This document shows, one piece after another, positions 1 to 6,588 of a stretch of 32,358 bases of DNA (the stretch's first letter is position 1; every line of letters begins with the position of its first letter). The DNA comes from an uncultured Prevotella sp. GTDB lineage: Bacteria > Bacteroidota > Bacteroidia > Bacteroidales > Bacteroidaceae. The stretch is taken from NCBI GenBank assembly GCA_905233425.1, contig CAJOEC010000050.1:1-32358 (forward strand), read 5' to 3'. Below the pieces are notes generated by a model, which did no database searches, was not told the DNA's origin, and was given only the letters and a program-made list of their open reading frames with translations. The position numbers and the translations under genes are program-made.

Positions 1-78
1 GACACAAAAGCAAGTAGTGAACAAACGTTAAATGTAACTACTCCCCTCCCCCCTGCGGGAGGGGTCGGGGGTGGGGCT
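1..78 (+). repeat. Right part of an in-frame palindromic element (copy 1, truncated by window edge)
   Basis: Bases 1-78 match bases 3780-3857 with one difference found by eye (base 10). Bases 39-78 are the 40-bp right arm (TACTCCCCTCC ... GGTGGGGCT). The left arm lies outside the window. The element is read through in the frame of the 1-1173 gene, exactly as in the second paralogue. Confidence 0.85.
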
Positions 79-1173
79 TTTGATCGCTATGTAAACCTTC
101 TGCGTCGTCTGTTCAAGGGAGGAGAAACATCCATGGTCTTCGCTTCCGTCTATATGACTGGCATACTGCCCATCAAACGATACGGCACACAGTCGGCACT
201 TAACGATTTCCGTGAGTACTCGATGACCGACCCGAAGGCACTGGCCGAGTATTTCGGCTTTACCACCGAAGAGGTGAAAGCCCTCTGCGCGAAATACCAC
301 ATGGATTTCGACGAGGTGAAGAGCTGGTACGACGGCTACCGCTTCAGCGTGATGCGACCAGTGGGCGTGCCCGACCCGCAACTGGTCGAGATCTCGGTGT
401 TCAATCCCAACAGCGTGATGCAGGCCGTAGATTGCCACCAATGCAACAACTACTGGGTGAAGACCAGCTCGTTCGACTCCCTGCAGCGCTACATCGACAT
501 GGACTTCACAGGGGTTAAGGAGGCTTTCGAGAAACTGCTTAACGGCGGTGAGAAGAAGGTGAACATCCTGCGATATGGCACAAACCTCTACGATGTGGAA
601 AACGATGACGAGCTGTTCACCCTGCTTATTCACTTGGGATATGTGGCCTACGACATGCTATCGCAGGCCGTGCGCTTACCAAACATGGAGGTGCGTATAG
701 AGATTACCGAGGCCGTGCGCGGCAGCAAGAGCCACCCGGAACTGGCACGATGGGTGAAGGACTCCGACCTGTTGTTAGACGCCACTCTGGCCATGGACGA
801 AGAGTATGTGGCAAAGACCATCGAAGCGTTCCACAACACAAAGACCGCCCCCACATTCTATAACAACGAGCAAGCCCTGCGCTCTGTCATTCGCATGGCC
901 TATATCGGTGCCGTCGACTACTATGTGCAGATAGAGGAACTTCCCACCGGTAAAGGCTATGCCGACATTGTGTTCATTCCCAAGCGCAGCGTTAAGCGGC
1001 CCGCCATCGTCGTGGAGCTGAAGTGGAACCACCCCGTAGAGGCCGCCATCGACCAGATACGTCGGCAGCAATATCCCGAGGTGCTCACACACTTTACAAG
1101 TAACCTCCTCCTCGTCGGCATCACCTACGACGAAAATACCAAGGAACATTCCTGCAAGATCAGTAATCTCTGA
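1..1173 (+). CDS. AAA-ATPase-like / PD-(D/E)XK nuclease family protein (DUF1703 type), 5' end outside window
   Basis: The frame is open from base 1, so the start and the Walker motifs lie upstream of the window. The visible 390 residues begin inside a palindromic element translated as T-P-L-P-P-A-G-G-V-G-G-G. They continue into the family's typical middle region (YVNLLRRLFKGG, then YMTGILPIKRYGTQSALN) and end in a PD-(D/E)XK-like nuclease domain, seen as GYADIVFIP followed by VVELKW and the QIRRQQY segment. The family (AAA-ATPase_like plus PDDEXK_9) is greatly expanded in Bacteroidales; its function is not established. This copy is intact to its stop, unlike the paralogue at 3231-4878. An ATG at base 133 is internal and should not be taken as the start. 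The family call is firm from the domain order; any biochemical role is inference. Confidence 0.85.
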   Translation, partial: DTKASSEQTLNVTTPLPPAGGVGGGAFDRYVNLLRRLFKGGETSMVFASVYMTGILPIKRYGTQSALNDFREYSMTDPKALAEYFGFTTEEVKALCAKYHMDFDEVKSWYDGYRFSVMRPVGVPDPQLVEISVFNPNSVMQAVDCHQCNNYWVKTSSFDSLQRYIDMDFTGVKEAFEKLLNGGEKKVNILRYGTNLYDVENDDELFTLLIHLGYVAYDMLSQAVRLPNMEVRIEITEAVRGSKSHPELARWVKDSDLLLDATLAMDEEYVAKTIEAFHNTKTAPTFYNNEQALRSVIRMAYIGAVDYYVQIEELPTGKGYADIVFIPKRSVKRPAIVVELKWNHPVEAAIDQIRRQQYPEVLTHFTSNLLLVGITYDENTKEHSCKISNL

Positions 1174-1248
1174 CAGGGTTCTCGACAGCATCATGCAAGT
1201 ATTATAATCACTGATGTGATTTTGGTTCACGGCGCACGCTGTGGACAA

Positions 1249-1314
1249 TCACGGCGGCCGCCATGGATATTCACAGCGGCCGCCGTGAATATTTCCGCCG
1301 CCCGCCGTGAACAA
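1249..1314. repeat. Three 22-bp phased GC-rich repeat units
   Basis: Units at 1249-1270, 1271-1292 and 1293-1314 share the plan TCAC, a GGC/GCC-rich core, then GTGAATAT. The middle unit with two flanking bases on each side forms a near-perfect 26-bp dyad at 1267-1292 (ATATTCAC, GCGGCCGC, GTGAATAT). The cluster lies 75 bases after the stop of the first gene. The rest of the gap 1174-1773 holds a duplicated promoter block, a second promoter and the twin-hairpin leader listed separately; no convincing gene was seen in it. Confidence 0.7.
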
Positions 1315-1477
1315 GCAAGAACGCACATCCCTCCCAGAGGCCTGCGCCCAGACTCCCACTCTGATACGTCCTCCCTCCAGTTTTGCATACTGAAGCAATC
1401 CACATGTCTCGTTTTCCATGACCTGCACGGTGTGGTACACCTTTTCGCCTATACGGCAAAATAATCTTCTATAAAAG

Positions 1478-1508
1478 TTTGCCGTTTCAGGAAAAATGAT
1501 TACTTTTG
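1478..1508 (+). promoter_or_regulatory. Bacteroidetes-type promoter without a clear gene
   Basis: TTTG at 1478-1481 and TACTTTTG at 1501-1508 are separated by exactly 19 bases. The block matches that at 3148-3178 nearly base for base (GTTTGCCGTTT, AGGAAAAATGATTACTTTTG). In that place it drives a PD-(D/E)XK gene; here only a doubtful 36-codon frame (1529-1639) follows before the next promoter. Confidence 0.6.
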
Positions 1509-1641
1509 CAAGCGGAATAACTGTTTAATGATTTCTGGAGACACTCTTAAGCCGAACGACAATAAACAGAAAGTGAACAGATTTGTGGCGGCGGTTCGGA
1601 AGTTTTTTCCTCTGCATATACCATTTTTTCTCCCATAATCC

Positions 1642-1672
1642 TTGGCTGTTTGCGGAAAAGTGTGTACCTTTG
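1642..1672 (+). promoter_or_regulatory. Promoter of the DUF4143-type ATPase gene
   Basis: The -7 box is TACCTTTG at 1665-1672. A TTGG at 1642-1645 sits 19 bases upstream as the likely -33 element. The predicted transcript starts just before the twin-hairpin repeats. Confidence 0.6.
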
Positions 1673-1682
1673 CCCCAAAATC

Positions 1683-1745
1683 ACGCTTCCGATTATCATG
1701 ATAAATCGAAGTGACGCTTCCGATTATCCTGATAAAATGGAAGTG
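1683..1745 (+). promoter_or_regulatory. Twin hairpin repeat in the leader of the ATPase gene
   Basis: Two tandem units (1683-1713 and 1714-1745) both begin ACGCTTCCGATTATC and end in GAAGTG. Each is an imperfect dyad centred on TTATCNTGATAA with CTTC/GAAG ends, so each could form its own hairpin. They lie after the -7 box and before the start codon at 1774, in the untranslated leader. They could be a repressor operator or an RNA structure controlling this gene. Confidence 0.65.
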
Positions 1746-1773
1746 CAAATATACAAACAATAATGGAAAACGT

Positions 1774-2922
1774 ATGATAAAGAGGTTGTTAGATCTGGCA
1801 GAACTGCAAGATGATAGTCTGTTCCTTTGGGGCGCACGGCAAACGGGCAAGAGTACATTTCTGAAACAGAAATACCCCGATGCTCGTTACTATGATCTTC
1901 TGCTGCCAAGGGAATACCAGCGGCTACGGCGTAACCCAGATTTGCTCATCGACGAGCTGTCGCTGGCCGACGAGGGCGAATTGGTCATCATTGACGAAAT
2001 ACAAGAGTTACCCATACTGCTGAACGCCGTACAGTGGCTGATGGTGAACCGTGGCCTGCGGTTCGTGCTTTGCGGATCCAGTGCCCGCAAGCTGAAGCGG
2101 GTGGGTGCGAACCTGCTTGGTGGTCGCGCACTACGGCGACAGATGTTTCCGCTTGTCAGTGCCGAGATTCCCGACTTCAATCTCGTCCGGGCCGTCAATA
2201 ACGGTATGCTCCCAAGGCATTACCTTGTGGAGAACGCCCAGCAGCGGCTACAGGGCTATGTGGGCAACTACCTGAAGCAGGAGATAGAGGCCGAAGCCTT
2301 GAGCCGCAATCTTGACGTGTTCTCACGATTTCTTGAAACCGCTGCCCAGACCGATGGTGAGATAGTGAACTACAACAACATTGCCACCGACTGCGGTATC
2401 AGTGCAAAGACGGTGAAGGAATATTTCACCGTGCTACAGGACACTTTGATTGGCTATATGATTCCCGCCTACACGAAGGTCATGCAGCGACGGCTTATCA
2501 AGGCTCCAAAGTTCTATTTCTTCGACGTTGGCATAGTGAACAGTTTGGTAGGACGACGCAATATGCAACCTGGCTCGGCCGACTTCAGCCATGCCTTCGA
2601 GCACTTCATCATTCAGGAGATTGTGGCTTGGCTGGGCTATTCGAACAGCGACCGCCAGTTGAGCTACTGGCGCACTGCATCGGGATATGAGGTGGATGCT
2701 GTGATTAGCGAGCCGGGCGGAAACATAGTGGCGGCAATAGAAGTGAAAGCCACAGGCGAGGTGCAGTCACGCCATCTGCATGGTCTGAAGGCCTTGGGTG
2801 AGGAGCATCCCGCAGCAGAGCTTATCGTGGTGTCGCTCGATGTGCGTCCCCGTCTCTTCAATGGCGTGAAAGTGCTGCCAGCCCACGATTTCCTGAAACG
2901 GCTGTGGGCTGGTAAACTATAG
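1774..2922 (+). CDS. ATP-binding protein, AAA_14 plus DUF4143
   Basis: A 382-residue protein of the widespread bacterial ATPase family that pairs an N-terminal AAA_14 P-loop domain with a C-terminal DUF4143 domain of restriction-nuclease-like fold. Walker A is GARQTGKST (residues 20-28) and Walker B is LVIIDE (residues 70-75), followed by the family's QELP. The C-terminal half contains FYFFDVGIVNSL, FEHFIIQEI and a YEVDAVI ... AIEVKA segment resembling a PD-(D/E)XK core. The frame is open 21 codons further upstream, but that extension runs through the hairpin leader, so ATG 1774 is preferred. The stop overlaps the stop of a decayed opposite-strand gene. The cellular role of this family is uncertain; the family assignment is firm. 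Confidence 0.85.
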   Translation: MIKRLLDLAELQDDSLFLWGARQTGKSTFLKQKYPDARYYDLLLPREYQRLRRNPDLLIDELSLADEGELVIIDEIQELPILLNAVQWLMVNRGLRFVLCGSSARKLKRVGANLLGGRALRRQMFPLVSAEIPDFNLVRAVNNGMLPRHYLVENAQQRLQGYVGNYLKQEIEAEALSRNLDVFSRFLETAAQTDGEIVNYNNIATDCGISAKTVKEYFTVLQDTLIGYMIPAYTKVMQRRLIKAPKFYFFDVGIVNSLVGRRNMQPGSADFSHAFEHFIIQEIVAWLGYSNSDRQLSYWRTASGYEVDAVISEPGGNIVAAIEVKATGEVQSRHLHGLKALGEEHPAAELIVVSLDVRPRLFNGVKVLPAHDFLKRLWAGKL

Positions 2923-3091
2923 TCCCGCCGGTGAATATCCTTTCAGTGTCCAGCGGGGGATATGGGCCACATAGTCCTTTAGCAGATGCAGGGCTTTCTG
3001 GCGAACTCCCAGTCGTCCATGCGCAGGCGGTAGAACGAGTCCTTCACGCGAAGGTAGGCCATATCGACGTTTTCTTGTTATTCTTTGTCAT
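2917..3091 (-). pseudogene. Remnant of a small gene, broken by at least two frameshifts
   Basis: Reading the minus strand from ATG 3091 gives MTKNNKKTS and soon a stop. Shifting frame restores DMAYLRVKDSFYRLRMDDW then EFARK, and a second shift gives ALHLLKDYVAHIPRWTLKG, ending at a TAG at 2917-2919. Read together this is a coherent basic, aromatic-rich protein of about 57 residues. I do not recognise the family. The stop lies inside the palindrome CTATAG, shared with the stop of the convergent ATPase gene. A perfect promoter stands directly upstream (3100-3130). The coherence of three successive frames is the evidence; it could instead be the 3' end of a longer lost gene. Confidence 0.6.
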
Positions 3092-3099
3092 GGTGTGTG

Positions 3100-3130
3100 C
3101 AAAGGTACGCTTTTTCTGCCAAGTAGCAAA
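3100..3130 (-). promoter_or_regulatory. Consensus promoter in front of the decayed minus-strand gene
   Basis: On the minus strand, TTTG (3130-3127) and TACCTTTG (3107-3100) are separated by 19 bases. The ATG of the remnant follows 8 bases after the -7 box. It is divergent from the plus-strand promoter at 3148-3178. Confidence 0.65.
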
Positions 3131-3147
3131 ATAATTCGCTCCGAATG

Positions 3148-3178
3148 TTTGCCGTTTAAGGAAAAATGATTACTTTTG
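3148..3178 (+). promoter_or_regulatory. Promoter of the second AAA/PD-(D/E)XK gene
   Basis: TTTG at 3148-3151 and TACTTTTG at 3171-3178 are separated by 19 bases, 52 bases before the start codon. The same block occurs at 1478-1508. Confidence 0.7.
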
Positions 3179-3230
3179 CAACAGAATTTTACCAGTTCGT
3201 GTTTTTTTCACTGTCTTTGCAATAACAGTC

Positions 3231-4878
3231 ATGGGAATATATATCAACAGAGGGAACGCTGCGTTCCGACAGTACACTAACGGTGAGTATGTCGACAAGA
3301 CGGCGATGATAGCCTACATCAACACCACCGTCGACACAGCCAACAAGCTGACCTGCGTGAGCCGTCCACGCCGCTTCGGCAAGTCGATGGCGGCGCACAT
3401 GCTCTACGCCTACTATGACAAGTCGTGCGACTCGCGCGAACTGTTCAGCCGCTTCGCCATAGCTAAGGAACAGTCGTTCGAGCAGCATCTGAACAAGTAT
3501 CCAACCATATACTTGGACATCACCGACTTCACTACCCGCTATCAAGGCAGGGATGACATCTTGGATTTGATGCAGAAAGAAATCATTGAAGACATAGCCC
3601 TGGACTATCCTGATGTAGAGGCGAAAGACAGTGATGACCTGATGGCGTTGTTGCTCAGGATTGTCAGGAAGACGGGCGAGAAGTTCGTGATGATTATTGA
3701 CGAGTGGGATGCCCTGTGCCGTGAAAATAGCCCCACCCCCGACCCCTCCCGCAGGGGGGAGGGGAGTATATACTTTCAAGACACAAAAACAAGTAGTGAA
3801 CAAACGTTAAATGTAACTACTCCCCTCCCCCCTGCGGGAGGGGTCGGGGGTGGGGCTTTTGATCGCTATGTAAACCTTTTGCGTCGTCTGTTCAAGGGAG
3901 GTGGTACGGCTATGGCTTTTGCCTGTGTCTATATGACTGGCATCCTGCCTATCAAACGCTATGGCACGCAGTCGGCACTTAACGATTTTCGTGAGTACTC
4001 AATGGCAAGCCCGCGACAGTTGGCCGGCTACATCGGATTCACAGAGCCTGAGGTGCGGGCACTCTGCGACAAACATGGAATGGACTATGAGGACATGAAG
4101 GGCTGGTACGACGGCTATAGCTTTGGCCCCGACTATCCTGCCGTGTTCAATCCTAATTCGGTGATGCTTGCCTGTGGCAGCGGCTCCTACGAGAACTACT
4201 GGGGGCGCACATCGGCCTTCGAGACGCTGCAGCAGTATATCGACCTCAACATGACTGGCATCCAGGAGTCGTTGCTTCGACATCAGTTCCATAGGTAGCG
4301 ACGACGAGTTGTTGACGCTCTTCATCCATCTTGGCTATCTGACATACAATGTGGAGGAAAGCACCGTGAGCCTCCCTAACAAGGAGATTCGTATGGAGTT
4401 TGTCGAGGCTCTGCGTGGCAGCAAGACCCACAAGGAGTTGTCGGCCTTGATTAAGACTTCCGACCGATTAGTGGAGGCCACGATGAACAAGGACGAGCGG
4501 CTTGTGGCCGAAATCATAGAACAGCTACATACGAGCACCACTGGCCCCAACTTTTACAATAATGAGCAGGCCTTGCGCTCGGTGTTGAAGATTGGCTATC
4601 TGAGTGCCATCGATGATTTTGTCAGCATCCAGGAACTGCCCACAGGAAAAGGTTATGCCGACCTCGCCCTTATCCCCCGCCGTGGCAGCCGCAGATCCGC
4701 CGTGGTCATAGAATTGAAATGGAACCACACCGTTGATGCCGCCATCGAACAGATACGCCGGCAGCAATACCCCGAGGTGCTGAAACACTTTACAAGTAAT
4801 CTACTGCTCGTCGGCGTAACCTACGATGAAAAGACCAAGGAACATTCCTGCAAGATATTAGAGCATCAGGCAAAATAA
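3231..4878 (+). pseudogene. AAA-ATPase-like / PD-(D/E)XK nuclease family gene, frameshifted, with an in-frame palindromic insert
   Basis: This is a full-length paralogue of the 1-1173 gene. The N-terminal part has the family opening MGIYINRGNAAFRQ, a P-loop in SRPRRFGKSM (residues 44-53) and Walker B IIDEWDAL (about 155-162). Residues 167-209 are encoded by the palindromic element, after which the family sequence resumes at FDRYVNLLRRLF. The frame stops at 4296-4298 after ESLLRHQFHR. The remainder continues in another frame as FDISSIGSDDELLTLFIHLG and runs to 4878 with the nuclease core GYADLALIP ... VVIELKW. Against the paralogue, hand alignment suggests about 50 bases are missing around 4270. 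The P-loop and nuclease halves are therefore on separate frames. The gene is probably dead, unless the fragments work separately or a sequencing error is involved. Confidence 0.85.
3729..3857. repeat. 129-bp palindromic element with 40-bp perfect inverted repeats, inserted in frame
   Basis: The left arm 3729-3768 and right arm 3818-3857 are exact reverse complements over 40 bases (AGCCCCACCCCCGACC ... GGAGTA). They enclose a 49-bp A-rich centre. Each arm is itself a hairpin (CCCCTCCC / GGGAGGGG). The length is 43 codons and the element begins exactly on a codon boundary, so the host frame is kept and no stop is introduced. On either strand the arms read SPTPDPSRRGEG or TPLPPAGGVGGG. No transposase is encoded, and no convincing target duplication was seen. 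It resembles in principle the protein-coding palindromic elements of Rickettsia; identity with any named family is not claimed. Confidence 0.9.
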
Positions 4879-4879
4879 T

Positions 4880-4945
4880 CGCCTCGACGCCCAGCCCACA
4901 AAGAAGGGCCTGTACATCTATAACGGCAGAAAGGTTGTGGTGTAA
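4880..4945 (+). pseudogene. Orphaned 3' end of a secreted-protein gene (C-terminal tail remnant)
   Basis: In a frame different from the upstream nuclease fragment, bases 4880-4945 read RLDAQPTKKGLYIYNGRKVVV followed by TAA. This matches the C-terminal tail pattern of two other proteins in this window (KKGIYVVDGEK at 7120-7884 and PAGIYVVNGKK at 19563-21677). No body of a gene precedes it, so it looks like the surviving end of a gene whose front was replaced by the AAA/PD-(D/E)XK gene. Confidence 0.6.
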
Positions 4946-4965
4946 TAATTATTTCTTCATCTTTG
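4935..4965 (+). promoter_or_regulatory. Probable promoter of the sigma-factor operon
   Basis: CATCTTTG at 4958-4965 approximates the TAnnTTTG box, with TTG at 4935-4937 about 20 bases upstream. It is a weak match in its first base. The -33 element lies inside the orphaned tail remnant. Confidence 0.4.
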
Positions 4966-5024
4966 CAACTTTTCGCATCACGGTATCGTCTAACGAATGA
5001 AAACAAACAAAAAACGATACGACT

Positions 5025-5654
5025 ATGAAGAAAAAATCATTTGCACTTATGCTCGCCGCAGCCCTCACCGCCATACCGCTGACGGCACAGACAGACTCAA
5101 ACGGCAACGACCAGGAGCCTGTAGACGAGATAGAACTGTTCTCGGACACCACGCAGGACACATCGGCCGTCGCAACACCGATGTTCCCCGACGACGAAGA
5201 CTTCGACTTCGGTTTCGATGACCCCGATTTCGACGAAGAGCCCTTCCGCATCGACAGCATGTTCGACAATCTGGACAACAACAGTATCATGGGCATGTTC
5301 TTTGTCCTCGCCGTACTGTTAGTCATCTTCGTGCTAATGCCCATCGCCATCATCGGACTGATACTATGGTTTGTCTACAAGAACCGCAAGGAACGCATGA
5401 GACTGGCCGAGATGGCAATGATGAACGGTCAGCCGATACCGCAGGAATTCGTAAGAGAAACACCGACGGAAGGCAACGACGAGGTGCGCAAGAAAGGGGT
5501 GAGACAGATATTCCTCGGAATAGGACTGATATTCTTCCTCGGATGGCTCGTAGGAAAAGTGGGCGCAGGAATAGGCATCGTGGTACTCTGCGTAGGACTG
5601 GGCAACGTGCTCATTGCCCGCACGGCAAGAAAAAAAGAGGATAACCTCCCTTAA
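5025..5654 (+). CDS. Membrane protein with signal peptide, DUF6249-like
   Basis: A 209-residue protein. Residues 1-21 are a signal peptide (ALMLAAALTAIPLTAQ). A strongly acidic segment follows (about residues 30-80, many Asp, Glu and Phe). Then come a hydrophobic helix (about 88-119, FFVLAVLLVIFVLMPIAI), a basic loop (YKNRKERMRLAEMAMMNGQ) and a second hydrophobic stretch (about 164-197). The second half resembles the DUF6249 family, assigned from memory and not by search. It is the first gene of an operon with a PspC protein, an ECF sigma factor and its membrane partner, which suggests an envelope-stress role. The Shine-Dalgarno region is AT-rich, as usual in Bacteroidetes. An overlapping ATG at 4997 is in another frame. 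Confidence 0.75.
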   Translation: MKKKSFALMLAAALTAIPLTAQTDSNGNDQEPVDEIELFSDTTQDTSAVATPMFPDDEDFDFGFDDPDFDEEPFRIDSMFDNLDNNSIMGMFFVLAVLLVIFVLMPIAIIGLILWFVYKNRKERMRLAEMAMMNGQPIPQEFVRETPTEGNDEVRKKGVRQIFLGIGLIFFLGWLVGKVGAGIGIVVLCVGLGNVLIARTARKKEDNLP

Positions 5655-5794
5655 CTCCCCCTAACTCCTTTAACTCCTTTAACTCCCTTAACTCCTTTAA
5701 CTCCCTTAACTCCCTTAACTCCCTTAACTCCATTAACTCCATTAACTCCATTAACTCCCTTAACTCCCTTAACTCCCTTAACTCCCTTAACTCC
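5652..5794 (+). repeat. 9-bp tandem array, core TAACTCC, 16 units
   Basis: TAACTCC recurs at 5652, 5662 and then every 9 bases to 5788 (only the first step is 10). Units differ mainly in the last two bases (CC, TT, AT, CT). The first unit supplies the TAA stop codon of the upstream gene, and the array ends 18 bases before the ATG of the PspC gene, so it fills the whole intergenic gap. Copy-number change here would alter the spacing or mRNA structure ahead of the PspC start codon. Confidence 0.9.
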
Positions 5795-5812
5795 TATAAT
5801 ACCCTTACAACT

Positions 5813-6004
5813 ATGACACAGAAACTTTATCGTTCAAACGACCGTGTGCTGGGCGGCGTGTGTGCAGGCCTGGCCGAGTATTTCGACTTCGACCCCACGC
5901 TGGTACGTATAGCCTACGCTTTCCTGGCAGTGTGTACCATCTTCCCCGGCATCATATTATATATAATAATGTGGATAGTGATGCCCCAGAAGCCATCATT
6001 CTGA
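5813..6004 (+). CDS. Small PspC-domain membrane protein
   Basis: A 63-residue protein that is essentially one PspC domain. It opens with KLYRSNDRVLGGVCAGLAEY, continues with FDPTLVRIAYAFLAV and ends in the hydrophobic stretch FPGIILYIIMWIVMP. These are the conserved features of the family, which in Proteobacteria helps control the phage-shock membrane-stress response; in Bacteroidetes the role is not settled. It lies between a membrane protein and an ECF sigma factor in one direction, consistent with envelope-stress sensing. The first 18 bases before the ATG are the only part of the gap not occupied by the 9-bp array. Confidence 0.9.
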   Translation: MTQKLYRSNDRVLGGVCAGLAEYFDFDPTLVRIAYAFLAVCTIFPGIILYIIMWIVMPQKPSF

Positions 6005-6030
6005 CACCAAGCAGCAAAACATACGTCAGC

Positions 6031-6048
6031 TAACTCCCGCAAACTCCA
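6031..6048 (+). repeat. Two degenerate TAACTCC-type 9-bp units before the sigma-factor start
   Basis: TAACTCCCG and CAAACTCCA occupy 6031-6048 and end directly at the GTG start at 6049. They look like degenerate members of the array at 5652-5794, in the next gap of the same operon. Confidence 0.4.
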
Positions 6049-6588
6049 GTGGAACAAAACAGCGACCTCTCCCTCGTCACCCGGGTGACGGTACTCCACG
6101 ACAGGCAGGCCTTCGACCAGCTTGTAAGAAAGTACCAGTCGCCCGTGAGGCGGTTCCTGCTCAACCTCACACTGGGCAACGAGGCTCTGAGCGACGACCT
6201 GGCCCAGGACACATTCCTGAAGGCATACGTGAACATTGGCCAGTTCAAGGCCACGGCGTCGCTGCAGACATGGCTGATGAGGATAGCCTACAACACGTTC
6301 TACGACCACAAGCGGAAAAACAGGGCCGAGCATACCGACATAGGCGACGCCGGCCAGATGGGAGTCCGCGAGGCTCCTGTCGGCGAGAAGCTCGACGTGC
6401 GCAAGGCCCTGGCAATGCTGCGCGAGGAAGAGCGCACGTGCATAACGCTGCAGATGATTGACGGCGAGCCTATCGACAACATCGCCCATATTACGGGAAT
6501 GCCAGAGAACACTGTGAAATCGCACCTGAAAAGGGGCAAGGAAAAAATGAAAACCTTCTTAATGCAAAACGGATATGGAAAACGATAA
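6049..6588 (+). CDS. ECF-type RNA polymerase sigma factor (sigma-70 family)
   Basis: A 179-residue ECF sigma factor. Region 2 spans about residues 18-92, with FDQLVRKYQSPVRRFLL, DDLAQDTFLKAYVNIGQF and LQTWLMRIAYNTFYDHKR. Region 4 spans about 120-172, with ALAMLREEERTCITLQM and the helix-turn-helix IDNIAHITGMPENTVKSHL. The start is GTG 6049: an in-frame TAA lies at 6031-6033 with no ATG between. The gene overlaps the next by 14 bases, which suggests translational coupling with a membrane protein that probably restrains it. The target regulon cannot be read from this window; autoregulation of the operon is plausible but not shown. Confidence 0.9.
   Translation: MEQNSDLSLVTRVTVLHDRQAFDQLVRKYQSPVRRFLLNLTLGNEALSDDLAQDTFLKAYVNIGQFKATASLQTWLMRIAYNTFYDHKRKNRAEHTDIGDAGQMGVREAPVGEKLDVRKALAMLREEERTCITLQMIDGEPIDNIAHITGMPENTVKSHLKRGKEKMKTFLMQNGYGKR

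Noticed and set aside
1529..1639. A 36-codon frame (MISGDTLKPNDNKQ...) behind the 1478-1508 promoter
   Set aside because: It has no family resemblance and low-complexity composition, and the promoter block is a duplicate of another gene's promoter. Position alone does not support a gene.
3729..3857. Insertion sequence or classical MITE with transposase ends
   Set aside because: No transposase-type terminal motif or clear target duplication was found, so only a palindromic repeat is claimed.
4309..4878. Independent gene starting at TTG 4309
   Set aside because: The frame continues upstream with family-typical residues (FDISSIGSDDEL), so it is the back half of the frameshifted gene, not a separate protein.
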